A stretch of 64,000 nt of DNA. It comes from Sympetrum striolatum. Lineage: Eukaryota; Arthropoda; Insecta; Odonata; Libellulidae. The notes beneath the pieces are model-generated. The model was not told the DNA's origin, searched no databases, and saw only the letters and a program-made list of their open reading frames with translations. The DNA lies in assembly GCA_947579665.1 (NCBI GenBank), contig OX388350.1:2170001-2234000 (forward strand), in the 5' to 3' direction. Below, piece by piece: positions 34,701-49,700 of this stretch (its first letter is position 1; each line of letters starts with the position of its first letter). Position numbers and translations under genes: made by a program.

Positions 34701-37700
34701 ATAGGTAAATAAATGTATCTAATTATTAAGAAATAAAGGATACTCACTTCTTTTTCTTCTTTCCCCATGTAACATCACTTTCTTCACTTTCCGATTCATC
34801 CCACAAGGGCCTCTTCTTTCCGCTGCCACTTCCACTACTTCCACCAAGACTGCGTCTCTTATTGCGTGACTTGGGCTCACTCTCATCTTCACTCTCGTCA
34901 TTGACTGCATAAACACAAAAAAATATATTTTTATTGAAAGAACGCTGTATGCTTTAGAGTGCAGCCAAACTTTAGGTATACTTAGATATCCAATAGTTTA
35001 TTTAAAAGAGTAAAGCTAGTTTTTCACAGCCAAAAACATTTTTCTTTATTGCTGATGACATTTCATTTTGATGCCTCCCAGATATGAAAATACAAAGAAT
35101 AATCATCTCCATCTGTTGAATGAACAACAACAGCAGAGCACCATTGTGCACAGGAATAATCTTGCAAATTAGCAAGCATATTTATGATAATCTTGCAAAT
35201 CAGCAAGCATATTTATGCTCTGTCAATGGAAATGAAGTGTTTAAGAAAGTAAGAATGAAACGAAACATCACTTGACAAATTCTTCTCATAAAAAACAATT
35301 TTACACGTATAAACAATTTGGGTAAAGAACAGCTTATTAAGTAATGAACATGTAAATCCATTACAAATTTTATTGGCAAGGCTAGCGTGTCGGTGGTGGA
35401 GCACCAATTACTAACTTAATTGCTATAAATTGAAATACTTCAATCCCCATAGTGATTTATCACACAATATGAATCTATATTTTGGCATACAGTGTTATTA
35501 GTTGTAAAATAACGTTTTAGTGAGGCTTTATGTACCATTTGTTGAGGGTGTGGGGTATTGGTCGTAAGGAATGGAGTCGCTTGGTGCATTGGAAGTAAGT
35601 AAATTGAGGGAAAGATGCACAGAGTAGCACTGTAAAAGTTAAAATATATAACTATTTGGTGTCGATGAATAGATTAAACTGTTTTAAATCGATTCCTACC
35701 GCAAAAACAGTTTTGGTTTACAAACATTTCAAATGTGGAATATGCTTTATGAACTAATTTGTGAACAGAGGTTACTCGGTGGAAGTAAATTATATTTATC
35801 TTTACTTATCTAATCATCCCCATGATGCAGGTGTATAAATACTGGATTATACCGGAAAAGGATGTTCTTCCTTAAGAAGTTATCTCAATGGTAACAATTT
35901 AACTTGACAAAAATTTTATTAATGCCTAACTTTTATAATGAAATCACTCCACAAATTCTCCATAAACTACATACCGAATAATGGAAAGTGCATTTTTATT
36001 CTATAGATTCTGTAGTGAATAATTAAGGGAAGATTTGGCACATAGAGAGCAAAATGCGTTATAATGGCAATTTCATATCTTACCCATGGCTTAGTTACAG
36101 AAGTGTTTTTAAGCCAACATTGCTGTTCACATTTCTTATGTTTCTCTTGCAGATTCTAGATGCATTTAGTTTTGCCATGGGATTTTTATGAGTATGTTTA
36201 GGAAGAGGGTTTGGAAACTTTCCCCTATACATTATTGAGGTAATTCAAGAGATACTCACTGAATTCCCTGTCGAAGCGTGTGATCCTGTTCCGAGAGGAG
36301 CGGCGTGTTGGCTCCAAATACCTCCTCCCTTTCTTCTTCTTACCTCCTTTGGATAAGCGTCCTCCTCTGCGTCTCCTACCAACGTCTGAATCATCAGTAT
36401 CTTCCTCTTCCTCCTCTTCTTCATCCTCAGAACTAAAAAACACCCTCTATGTAAGTTACTGCTAGGACTGTACAGTATTCAAGATACAAAGAGTAAACAA
36501 TAGGTGTCATTTCACAGGAGTGGAAATAAATTTAATGTCCGCATGTACATGACACATCTCTTGCAACATTACGGGATTCCAATTCTTTGTATTACAATAT
36601 ATAAAGAGGAATAAAAAGTTAAACTACGATGAGAGAACTAAATCATAGACAATAAATTACATATTATAGTATGATTACATATATTAATATTTTTGTCAAC
36701 AAACGAGTATTTGTAAATATTCTAACATCAACTTTCCTTTCAGAAAATTAGCGAATCATTTAAGCATTACCTTCCTTAATTAATTATGCCCTTTCTGACA
36801 TGTATGAACAAATGTCAAATTTCCTTCCTTGAGAATGCATCATCCAAAACACACTGATTTAGAAGTTGATAAATTGCGTAATTATTTCCTTATCCTATTT
36901 TATTAAAAGGCTTGTGTTGCATCAGAAACTCTTGATTTTGCTGTTTAGATCGATTCAGAACACAATCTGAAAACTTTTAACTATTGGTATAATGATAATA
37001 TTATATTTTTGCTTTAGTTGATGTTACCACCACAACAAACAACAATATAATATTTTATTATTCCCATAAGTCAAAAAAACCACTTAAAAAGACAGCAATA
37101 CAGATCAGCATTAAATTCAAATACTGGAACAGAAATTATATCTTTATCTTTTCCAAAAATATTGACCGATAAAGATGATACTGCCATCATTGGAATAGAA
37201 TAACAGCATGAAAAATGAAATAAGCCAACTTGATAAAAAGTAACGAAATCTACAACTGAGTTTACCTGCTCCCCAAGAAGTCTTCGTCTGACTCAGCTTC
37301 ATCATCACCACTACTCAATTCTAGGTTGTTCAGCCGCCTTGTCTTTTTCCTTCGCCCTGGGAGAAAAAGCACTGATTTCCTTGGTTTCACCACTTCCTCG
37401 TCGTCATCATCATCATCGTCCTCCTCTTCATCTTCCTCATCCTCTTCTTCCTCTTTTTCCTTCTTCTCCATTTTCTCTGGCTCTGCAATTGCCTCTTCCT
37501 CTTCTTTCTTTTCCTCTTCTTCAATGCCCACAGCCTTCTCTGCATTCACTATGTTCGCTATGTCCTTGCCACGCCCTTGGTTCCCAGCTCCTTTCACTGC
37601 TTCCAATTCATCCTAAAGATATTAACAATTAAAGCTACCAACATGCACCAACGGCATACGCACCAACAGCATACGCACCAACGGCATACGCACCAATAGC

Positions 37701-40700
37701 ATACGAGTGATACTTTCATCTTCTTCCTCTACTCGGGAGACTGCCTTAACCAACTAGGCTACCTCTGATTAAACGTTTAAGAGTATTTTTCTTTTCAACA
37801 GGATTGGCTGACATAAAATCTCAAGAACCAAAAACAAATTGCTCTGAAACTTTAGGGAGAAAAAGAAAATCTCACTGTTTACCATCTGTTTTGATGTTAT
37901 AAAAACTATTGAAGATGTGGAAGAAAATATTGATTTATAATAGCCCCAATCAACAGAAGTTTAAAGGATGTGGCTCAGTAGTTTAGTTGGTTAAAAAACC
38001 TTACAGGTTCTGGGTTCGAGTCCCAACCAAGCCACTATCTTTCACTTCTTGTACCATCTGATCTTTCAAATTATTCAATGATTCTTATATCTCTAATAGA
38101 AATCATCTTTTTTATTTAAAAATTGGCCCAGGCTTACAACTTTTAAACTTAAACAGTAAAAAAAACCTTCTATCATTATGACTGGTGTTCAGCTGGAATC
38201 ATTTCAGCCATCATTGTATGTTTTTCTTCTGGGTATACTTTTTCATACACCATATTTTCTTTCCAGTAAATATTTAAAAATGTATTCCTACTTCAATATA
38301 ATGTTTATATATACATGGTGTCCAATCTAAGACTCCCTATCTCTAGTGTGCTAAGGGACAAGATATATTTGGCAGACGATGCCATAGAATAATAAGGATT
38401 TCTGAGATGAGATCCACACATACCGATGTTATATATTTAGGGGGCTATTTTACGCTAATAATGGGATTAAGTTATACTCTGGTATAATCAAGATCTTTCC
38501 CAGAGACATCTCACATAATTTGTAAGGAAAACCTACCTGAATTGCTGAGTTTATGAGGTCATCATATTCATTGAAGCGATAGCTGAATAGCGCCTGTCTC
38601 CTTGCCCTCAGCTGGTATCCAGGCTCTGATTCCTCAGACTCTGACCGACTATCTTCTGATTGGCTGACAGAGCGAGACACACCTGTCTCTGAAGAAGATG
38701 ATCTTCTTGAAGATGTACCTGAAGAAAAATGTCATGATGAAATAGGTAGAATAAACTTCCCAACTCGCACTGCGTATAAGTTGCACAGCAAAAACAGCTC
38801 ATGGTTAATTTAGTAGCATGTTAGTGGGCAAAACCATCAGTTAACCCAAGCAGCCTACAGTCATACAAATATACAATCATGATTAAATGTGAGGAAGAAG
38901 TAACAAGGGTTATGCTGAAAGTCATGACCACCAATTGTAAATACAGTCCAAGATCCCATGGAAAAAATCCTTCAATTGCTTTAGAAAGTTTCCATATTTT
39001 TATGCAAAATCTCAAAAGTGCTGATTTCTGCAATCACATGGGCAATTTTAATATGCCTTTGACGTATAACTCCATTCCTATGTTGTGTAATCTGCAACAC
39101 AGTTTCTTGACATATCTTCAATAGTTTTGATATTCTGGACCTTCCTTAGGAGTCACTGAACAAATGAATAATCAAGGTTCAACTTGCACCCAAAACAATG
39201 CTCAGAAGACATTTGACATTTAATGCCATCATGTTCATTGTTCTTCTGTGGTAGTAGCTGGAGAAGAATCTTTCAAACTCTCCTGTTAGAACAGGAAAAC
39301 ACCATGAATAGATTTTTCTTTCCAGCAATATTCTTGCTGCGGTTTGGATAGCATCGAGAGGTACATGCATACGATCTTTCATTGTTAGATAGTGCTACTC
39401 CTCACTTGGTGGACTAAGTCTTATCCTGTTGTCTTCTGTGGAAACTGTTGATGGATATTATGAGCGGAACCAATTCTCCATTAACAGATTTGAAATGATG
39501 TACTTTTCTTCATACATTAAACATGATGCTGCTGCATTTGCTATTGCTGTGACAGGGTCTAACAAGAAATTCCAAGAAGGCGTATCACAGGAACAGCACA
39601 CTGCCATCATATAAGTTACTATTGTGAGATTCATATGGAAGATAGTTGCTTCTAAATGATTCCAATAGCTACAAGAAGGAGTTAAACATCGCAATTACCT
39701 CAACCAATGATTCTCCTTAAATTCTTAGCACTGGAAGAGTGATCATGACTTTAGGCACAACCCTCCTAGAAATCAGTGAGAAGTGTTATGGCAGTATGCC
39801 TCAAGTTCAAATGCATACATTAATGTCAAAATGTTAAAGGTTAAAGTTATCATGACAAAAATATCATAATTGGAGTAGTTTATAACTCGAGAAACTGCCT
39901 TGACATCAGAAATGGATTCTGAAAACTATTAAGTGTTTAGTAAAGCCATGTTTTCAATCGTAGGAGGCAAAATGCATAAATTATAGCAGAGGAGAGTGAG
40001 CTTATCTCACCAGATTCATATGATGATGATACAGACTCCCTCCTCTTCCTCTTCTTCTTAGTCACTTCATCTTCATCCCTCTGTTTTCTCTTCTTCTTGG
40101 CTCCCCTAACGATTGGGAAGCCATCTGGACCTATCACCAGCTGATCATCTGAGCCCAAGAAATAAGTCACTTCAGATCGCACAAGAAATGACAATATTTT
40201 TAGACTTAACTGTCATTTTTGTAAGGGTCTACAATTTTCTCTAAGTTCAAGGACCTCTAACATGCTAAATGCAGTCTGGCTGAGTTCTACCCTTCATCCT
40301 TTCCTCCAATCCAAAATTTTCTAATAAGGCCTATTTTTCAAGTAGGCCAAAAGAATTTTTGAGAAAAGTAATGCCAAGAGTGCCCGATGAATGAAAGTAT
40401 CCATCCTTCTCATTATATGTACTCTATTATTGTGAAGAACCAAGTATGTATATCCCTATTATTATCCCTAAATATTAATGCTGAAGGACCTGATAATGCA
40501 AGTCTTTTAGCAAAAACAGACTCAAAATTGTACAGAAGATATATATTTGTTATGGCAACTATAGCTTTATCTGAATTCATGTCTGGACACAATTATTCAA
40601 AATAGTTTGCCAACTTTACTGTTTCTGGTATAGTTTAAAACTAAACTAAACACAAGTGATGCTGTTGCAGTGCCTTGATTCAAAGATTGTTTTACTAATA

Positions 40701-43700
40701 TCACACATACAACAACGTGGTGTAAAAATAGTTAAGGAGGACAACAATTAGCATCTTTAGCAAATGTTTGTCCTGATGGATTTTAATAATCAACAACAAA
40801 TATTTCATTTATACGTTACTTATAAGAACTTGCCTAGGGGGAGAAGATTTATGGAAATCTTCCAAAGCACTCATGTCCAATGAATTTTTAAAATGCCTTT
40901 TGCTATGATGAATGCAATAGATATACAGTGATTGCTGAAAAACTTCACAATCAGACTTTAATTCAAGCTTCTTCTCACAATCTATGCAGATTGCTAGAAA
41001 TAGGAAGTCATCAGCCCCTCTTCTTAGATATACCGATTTTCATAACTGTCATAATCATCTGCCAACTCAAGGAGTGATAAGCCTGAGAAGTCGTAATCAC
41101 AGGATACCAACTTTTAATTAGGTAAAAGGACTTCCAAATCAAAACAAAATCTACAAAAAACCTCAGAATATAATCCTAAATAAAAACTGTGATGCGATTC
41201 ATAGCCCCATTACACTTCAGTCTTAAAGATAATAAGGAAATTACTGGAATAAAATAGTATTATAAACACATTAGTGTGCCTAGTTTCAGCTGCTTTCACC
41301 AGTTTGAGTAGGAATTTCCAGAGTATTATCTACAGACGTTCTCTAATCTTCTTCACCTCCAATACATAGATTGAGCTGTTACTGCACTCATCCATTAGTA
41401 AAACTTAAACTTGATCAGGTCAAGAATGGGTTCTTTCTTCAGCTGACACTACACTGTATTGAATCTCTCTCACACTTAAAAACACACATTTATACATTCA
41501 TATGTATATATGTACAATTTTTTTTTAGAACAAGTAAGGAAGGAATTGATGAGAGATTATGTAAAATTATTTTGCAGCTTAAGTTGCATATTTATTTATG
41601 ACAACAGTTACCTACCTTAAGCAAAGAGAAGAATCTTACTAAGAAGTTTTTGAAAGAAAGATAAATGGTCTGATACACTAACGTATACCTTGAAATTTGA
41701 AAAAAAATATAAAAACTTTTCTTCTTTGGAGCACTTTCCTCAATGACAGTGAAAACTGAACTCAAGAGAGGATTTGCCTAGAAATGGCAGAAAGATTGGA
41801 AGGAATCTAGAAAATTATTTGGAAGGAAAGAAACAAATCAAGTGTTGATAGAAGTAGATGAAGAATTGCAGCAAATAGACTCAGTAGAGAAAATAGAAGT
41901 CAAATCTTTGATCAAAAACATAAATTGCTTACAGCAAAAAATTTGGAAAGAAAAATATGGGAAGAGAACATAAATCGAAGAAATCTAGACAAGGATGGAA
42001 TTTAATTAACTTATTATCAATTTGTGGAATTCTAAAATTAGCTCTTTAATAAGAATGTTTGTAAAAAAAAGTCCACAAGATTTGATAGGAAACAAATAAC
42101 TAGATTCAACTGGAACTGGAAAACACAAGAAAATGGCTGAAAATAGTAATTTCTGGATAGAGTGAAAACATGTAGCCTTTACATCATTGATAAATACAAT
42201 ATTATAAAATATGTCAAAATAAAGTAACTTTATTAGGAAAATATTAAGACTATTAAGTCTCCTCTTAGATCTAACTATAAAATTTAGATAAATTGGGATA
42301 ATTATAAAGTAATATGGGATTTATAAAGTTTCAACTGTTAAAACATTTGAAAAAATGCAAATACATAAACGATGGCAATATGTAGTAGCTTACATAAGAA
42401 TCACAAAGGGCTTATCTTGATGAGTTTTGAGAGTAGCATATAATTTCTTGTAGACCAGACTTAAAACAGCACCTGGTCAAAGTCATCTCAAGCACTGGTG
42501 TTGAAAGACACACTGAGATTAACAAAAATAGATTTTTCCACTACAAAACCATGGTTATTTTAAGTGAATTTTCCAAAGTTTGAATCCTTGGGTATTAAGG
42601 CACTCACATTTACATGCTTATCGTTGCGAATTTGTTTTCAGAAAAAATGATAAGTAATGAAAGAAAGCCAATGAATGATGAAAAGATTCAAATCAACTGT
42701 CAGGAATTGAATAAGGGACATAATATGCACATTAATCTACAAGAAGATATGATCGAAGGATGTTTATGACAGAAAATAAGAGATGGAAAAGGAAAATAGA
42801 TGTTTCTCTTAATGCTGTTGAAACATAACTAATGAGCATTTCAGAATTTTTATAATTGTAATACTCAGAAATACTAATTCTTACCTTCCTGCAATGCAAG
42901 TAGCCGAGCTCCTTTGATCATCAGCTGCTTGCGTCGTTCAACTTCAATCTCCTGTTTCTTCACACAGCGGTCAAATTCCCCAAGCTTATTCTGCAACCTC
43001 TCCAGTAATATTAACTGAAATCAAAACATTTTCAGTAAAATACACTAAATACAGACACAGGACAAACTATTGATCTTAATCCCCTCATTGCCAGGTTATT
43101 TTGTAATTTAGTATTTAAAAAAAATAAAAGGAGGGTCTCATAAAAAAGTGCCATGAAATAAGTGACAATGAATGTGATAATAGGAAAATGATGGTCATTA
43201 GATTTTACAAAGGTTTAAATTTGTTATTTTAGTATCCCTGTTCTTAGCCAAGTCATGTGAATCTGAGAATCTCATACATTAATAAACAAGCTAAGAATAT
43301 TTATAAAGCAGTTGTGCAGCCAAATTTACACAAATACAGTAGAAGTCCATTATGACAAGAGCTGACAAAAACTGGAAAAGTACTCGTTATAGCCTATCTC
43401 TAATATGAATCGCTTTCTTCTTGATTCCAACGGCAGCGAGCATGGCAGAATGGAACTGTGGAGTTTTTAATTCGTACACAAATGCTTCAGAATGCATTAA
43501 AAAAGTATGTTTGCATCAAAAATATTATTTCATAAACCATAACCAAAGTGCATTGTCTAATATAAAATGTGAAAAATTATTGCTCAATAATTGTCTAAAA
43601 GTAATGGTTTATGATTAAGAAAATTCTTATTCACATCAAATTGCTCTCTCAGGATATATTTCATTCACACGCTTCATAAGCAATGACTGTCGCAAGGGAT

Positions 43701-46700
43701 GGGGAGAGATTACCCTTGGAATCTGTGTCAGCACGGCTTTTATCTCCTATATTCCTACCCATCCTGGATCAAACGATTTGGTGCCAAGTTAAATAATAAT
43801 ACAAATCCCTCGGGTGGAACTCAATCAAACATTCTAACCCTGACTAGAGGGATCGTCACTAAAAAGAAACGAGGGGAAAAGATGTACTGAGGGACAGAGA
43901 GAAGTCCCTAATCAAAGCTCCCAGAAGCATTCTTGCTGAGTGAGGGGAAACATGCACAAATTAGGTTATGATAATTTTTGCATTTAATTTTTTTTTTGCT
44001 CTTAGAAGAAATAATGCACCTCCAATTACTGTTTCCTTATAGGACTTCATCTCTCACATTAATTGACGATTCCAAGATATTCCTCCTGCAAGATAACTAT
44101 AGAAACGTGACACTTGTTATACTGATACTTCAGAAATAACTACTCTTTATAATGGATGTAACTCCCTCTCCTTTCTGCTGTGTGACGAACAACGGCCAAA
44201 AAATGACTTGCTATAATCAGGGTGGCTGCAGAATGGGATGTTAAAAAATCAACGTCATTTCAATGTTTATCTAGGTCAGGTCGAGGATTTTTCAAGGTCA
44301 AAATACAGTTTTTGGTTTGTATTCAATTCTTCAATTGAAATTTGGAATTTATTCCAACAAAAACAAGGCACAACTTTCAAACTTTACCCGGGAAATTAAT
44401 GTTCATGAATCAGCGGCACGAATTGTTGGCAAGGGTTTTATGTATGAGGTTTTGGAGTTTTTGCGTAGGCAGCTCTGGTGCCAGAATGTGAATAAGTGGT
44501 TTATTTCGGATTGAACCAGGATAACGAGTTGGATCAAGATTTTTCAAGGTTTTGCAAAAAAAATTAAGGCGTTTTCACGGTTTTTCAAGGTCAGCAAAAA
44601 TTCAAGGTTTTTTCAAGGTTCTCAAGGTTTCAAGGTCCTGTGGTGGTACAATGCAACTCTCGTTATGTGCTACTCATTATAAAAGACTTCTACTGTAATT
44701 ACATAATCAAATTTTTCAATTTTTTTATCACTGTGGTATCAATTCTTGCACTTTCATCAATGGCCAACCTTGTATCATCAACAGGAGAAATACATTTGCA
44801 ATAAAAATGTTAGATAACAGATTGGAGGGTATTCACAGATTCTGAGAAATAACAGGAAAACATCGGGAGTACTCTGTAAATCCTTTAATGATAAGTATGG
44901 ATATATAAATTGTACTAGAAAATAGTTTGAAAATATTTTCTTTTAAAAATAGTCGAAGAAGGAACACGAATGAATGCTCAAGTTTAGCAGTAGCAAACAA
45001 CATCACATTCTATTGTTTCCAGAGATATTATGTTGAGAAAAATGGATTTTTCACTCTTGTGTAACAACTCTTCTTGGTAAGTATTTAAAAAAGTGACTCA
45101 TCTACCCAAGGTGGTTTTTCATTTAAGCAGTACGGCAATAATTCAAAAATAAAAAATAATTGAGTTTTTTCACCAATTTCTTGACACTTAGATATACTTT
45201 AACAGAATAATAACTTCATATTAAGGACTTTCTTGAAGTAACATTGATATTAAAAGTCTCTTCTTCAATTTAACAGTCTTCAATGGTATTAATCAAAACA
45301 TAAATAAGTTATTGGTAAATAGAAATAGAGAGAAAAACTTAAGGAGTGGATATAAAAATAACCTAATGTATTATCTTAGGAAAAAAAAACTGCAGGAAAA
45401 CATCCGCAAAGAATGGAGGTAATGTAATAGGAGATACGTATGTAATACATCAGAGACAGAAGATGTTGGATGAAATAAGGGGTGGGGTTAAATATAAGGA
45501 TATGAAGGAGATGGCTATTAATAGGGATTTTTGATTGTGCCGAACCTACCGAAAGGTAGAAAACTTATGAATGAATGTAATACATGTTATGTGTTATGCA
45601 ATGGATCTTCCTTCATGTTTGGTTCATCCATTTAATTTAATCAGACATAACTGGTTTGTTTTACCTCTCACTCCATTCATCTTTGTTGGGTTGACATAAC
45701 TTCTTTCTTATGCACCATCTGTTGCTTAGCTTTTAAAGCGAAATAAGAAACCCTGACGAGAGTAAAACTAAAGAATGTATACTCACATGTTCGCAAGGAG
45801 GACAGAACCAGTCTCCTTCGGGGATTAGAAACAACGGAGGCCTGAGGCATGAGCAATGCCATCCCATGTCGCACTTGTCACACAGAAGGATCCATTCGGG
45901 GTGGTCGTGTTGTGCGCACTTCTGACACGAATGCTTGCCCATCAGCTCCTCGTCCTCCTCCTCTTCCTCCTCATCCTCTTCTTCTTCCTTCTTTCTCCTC
46001 ACCTTGGCCTTGGCTGAACATGCAAATGACATGGGAACATTCCCATTCATTTTTCTGGAGCGTCCTATTGGCCGATGGTTAGTAAGCACCAGTCATTATA
46101 AGTTGGCATGCATTCATCTCACATTGGGCATCCACAGTACAATCAGAACCTCACATCATCACTGACTTAATGAGCAGCAATGGACTCTACTCCAAATAAA
46201 GGTCAGCAGAAAAGATAACCGCAGGGAAGAAGCATAAGGGGCCGTACAAAAATTACGTAATGCAGTTTTGGGGGAGAGGGGGTTGAAAATTGGAGAATTT
46301 CGCATTACAATATTTGTGTGCGACCCCTAACCTAAAATTCTCAAATGATAATAAACTATTTCTATTAAAATACCAGGATTTACATGGTATGAAATGCTCC
46401 AAAGTCAATCTTCCAAATTTTTCTTGCGTTAAAGAAAAGAATCCTACAATCATAATAAAAATTTATTATATTGCTCAAAATATACTTAATTTTTAAACAA
46501 AAATCGCAAATTCTTAATGCGAAAATTCATTATCATCATCTATAATTATTCCTTTTAAACAAATAATCCTAGGATTTCTGCCTATAAAATTGTTGTATAC
46601 ATCGAAATTTGCTTAATTTTTAACCAAATATCTCAATTTTTTATTGATAAAATTAATTATTTTACTCAATAATAATTGTTTCTTTTTAAAGAAAAAATCC

Positions 46701-49700
46701 TACAATTTCTACCTAAAGTTCATTATTTCAATTGAAATTTGCTACATTTTTACCAAAAATCCCATTAATGTGAAAATTCCTCTTTAAAGACATACTCCTA
46801 AGATTCCTGCTTAAAAATCAGTTCTTTCAATCAAAATTTGCTTCATTTTTAAGCAAATATATAAATTTTCTAACTCGAAAATTGATTACTTTTGTCGATA
46901 ATAAATCCTCTTCAAAGAAATAATCCTTGGAGATCTGCCTACAAATTTTTACATTGATCGAATTAAGCTTCATTTATTACCAAAAATCTCAATTTCGAAA
47001 TGCGAAAATTAAATATTTTCATTAATAATTCTTCCTTTTTAAAGAAATAATCCTAAGATTCCTGCAAAAAGATTTGCTTCATTTTAATCAAAAATCTCAA
47101 TTTTCTTACGCGATACGTAAATATTATTGTCAATAATTGATAGTTTTGAAGGAAAAAATTCTACGATTTCTGCCTAAAAATTTATTATATTGATTGAAAT
47201 TTGCTTCTTTCCTAACTAAAACTCTCAATTTCCTAACACAATAATTAATTACTTTAGTCTTTAATTAATCGTAGAATTTTTTTCTGTAAAAAGGAATAAT
47301 GTCGATGAAAATGAAATCAACTATCACTTTAAGAAATGGTTAATTGGTTAAAAATGGAGAAAAATGTTATCAATATAATAAATTTTTTGGCAGGAATTGT
47401 AGGATTTTTCTTTAAAAAGAATAAAACATTTTCTTGATTTCATGAACATTGCCCAGTAGATTAAGAACATTTTTCATTTAACTCAGCATTAGTATTAAAC
47501 CTACCGCAAAACTTAAACGCATTTCTCATCGAATATTTCTATGCAATTTATTCTTTTTATTATCAGAGGTTTAATCACAAGGACTGACAGAAATATGTAT
47601 GGAAAGTCTCAATGATTGATAGTCAAATTTTACTCGATGGTTAAAATTTAGGATTGAAGGCTTCAAAACTTCGAAAGATAGCCCTGTATCAACCTTTGTG
47701 GCATCCTAGCCTTGTAATGGCTTTAACTTAAATGGCTGTAATTAACTAACTATTAAAAAAATAAAATACTAATTTCCAGAACTCTGGACGATTCATGAAA
47801 GATAAAAATTAACATTCTAAAAATTTTGTAAATGAAAGAAATAATTAGTTAGCTCTAACCATACCTATTCTTTAATGTGGCACTAATGAGCATTACCAAA
47901 AGGTAAAAGAAAGGCTTACATAAAATCAGCCTTTCTCTGATAATTATTTTCATAAACAGCTAGTTCGTAATAAAGTCAACAACTTAGATAGGTTAGCAAT
48001 TGAGGAAAAATCTTATGTCATGTGTCTCACAGAACATTGGATGAAATATAAGTTTTCCTATTCCAAGATACTTTTCATCCCGGGATAACATGGAATGGGG
48101 AAGGCACTATGTGATAGTTCCCTTACAATCATGCAAATCTCTAGCAAGTTGTCTTTTCTGCTTGTTTGGGTAGTCTTATAACCCTTCCACAATATTTGAA
48201 ATCAGTCATGATGTGAGACAAAAGAAAATAAATGATAAAATTAGGATAAATTTTCATAAGAAGTGGCCATTTAGGGGTAAATTTTCTTGTAATCAATGCA
48301 TCAGTGATATGAAGCAGTCATGCATATAATTTACTCACGGATATTTAATATTAAAACAATTAGCAGACAATTTCAGCATAAAATCTGCAAGCAATTTCAC
48401 ACAGGATGTTAAACTAGCAAGGTTTCAAGCAAAGAAAACCACATCACTTAAAATGTAAATGCATTTGTATTTGAAACAAGGATTATTAGATACTGAATCA
48501 CAGTCATTCACTGTAAATGGTCAGTTCAATAGAAACCAAGCTTTTGAAATAGCCAAAGATGCACTAGCCTCGTTGTGCCTGATCTAAATTTGATAAGCAA
48601 CTGTACCTTTCTCAAATACCCATTCAAATTTTACAGAACAAATGTACCCTGTAACACAAAAACTAGGCTTTTCAGCTGACCCCAAATTGATAGTTTGCTA
48701 TTCTAGTTTTGCATTGTTTTCAAAACCTGTTTTGGCTGCTTTGAAGATTAGAAAAATTAAAACTAGGTATTAGAACTAAAACAATGGGTAATTTTAAAAG
48801 ATCCTTTCACATAAATTTCCCTACAAATTTAAAGATTTTCAACAAATATCGTCATTAATTCTAAATGAAAATTTTAATGCATTCTTTGAGAACATTCATT
48901 TTCTTTCATAACTAAATTACCCACTTAACATAATAAGTGAATTAAGTTGAATAATTGCCGATTTAAATTAAATAAATGTTGATGGTGAAGAAAACATTGC
49001 AAAACTTCTTCAGTAACCCTCCATGCAATTATTGGAGTATAACTAAGCAAGTATATCGCAAAAATCATCTTTCTGGATGGCTAATTTAAAGTCATGTTAA
49101 TTTTTTAACGTACCATGTACAAATGTTGTAAAATTAGATACTGAGTATTTAAATTAAAACAAAAATTGAAACAAACAAATCAAAAATCACTTGCTACACA
49201 GTTCAAATATTTTAAAAAACTTAAAGGATATCATTTAAGATAATATCAGCAAATTTTACCCAAATAAGTTATTGAAAATTCATATGTATTTAATCGAAGT
49301 CTTAATCAATAAAATTTACTTGAAATAAAAAGACTGCACTTCTATACAGGTTTTGACAAAATTTTCACATTTTAAATGTTGAAGATTCGGATTTATTGAT
49401 ATGAAAGTATAAAGAGTAGTAATTCATTGGTGTAAGTTTTATATTCTAATATGTAATATACAAATATTTTTGTGATTATGCATTGATGACATCCAAGTGC
49501 AGTAGTGTACCATTTGTACCAAAAAAACATCTGTACAACTCAGTGGTCATACGGAAGCACCAGTGACAAACTGGGACTACGTAAGTCAAAACTAAAAAGA
49601 AAGGGCAAAAATTAACTAGTAGAAGCTGCAGCCATTAGCTGAGTATGATACTGAATCTATTACTCCATTATTTTTCTCAATTTTATCCCTAACAGTTGGA

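Noticed and set aside
37326..37632. Serine-rich and histidine/proline-rich open frames on the plus strand
   Set aside because: They are the antisense of Glu/Asp/Lys codons in the Rsf1 acidic exon. The same holds for plus-strand frames at 31061-31654, 45935-46165, 59115-59418 and 60291-62486.
37646..37705. CRISPR-like array
   Set aside because: The units are contiguous with no spacers, and the genome is eukaryotic.
37969..38034. Functional tRNA gene
   Set aside because: A and B boxes are present, but the anticodon arm and overall length do not fold as a tRNA. A SINE or tRNA relic fits better.
41740..42130. Lys/Glu-rich readable stretch in an Rsf1 intron
   Set aside because: It reads as helical protein in one frame for short spans but has several stops and no splice sites matching the Rsf1 phases. 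It is purine-rich intron sequence.
45787..46013. Other PHD proteins (for example BAZ1/ACF1 or KDM5 type)
   Set aside because: The SDHEFSPESD, SYRFNEYDD, GRGKDI and GRKINYQE blocks around the finger occur together only in RSF1-type proteins.
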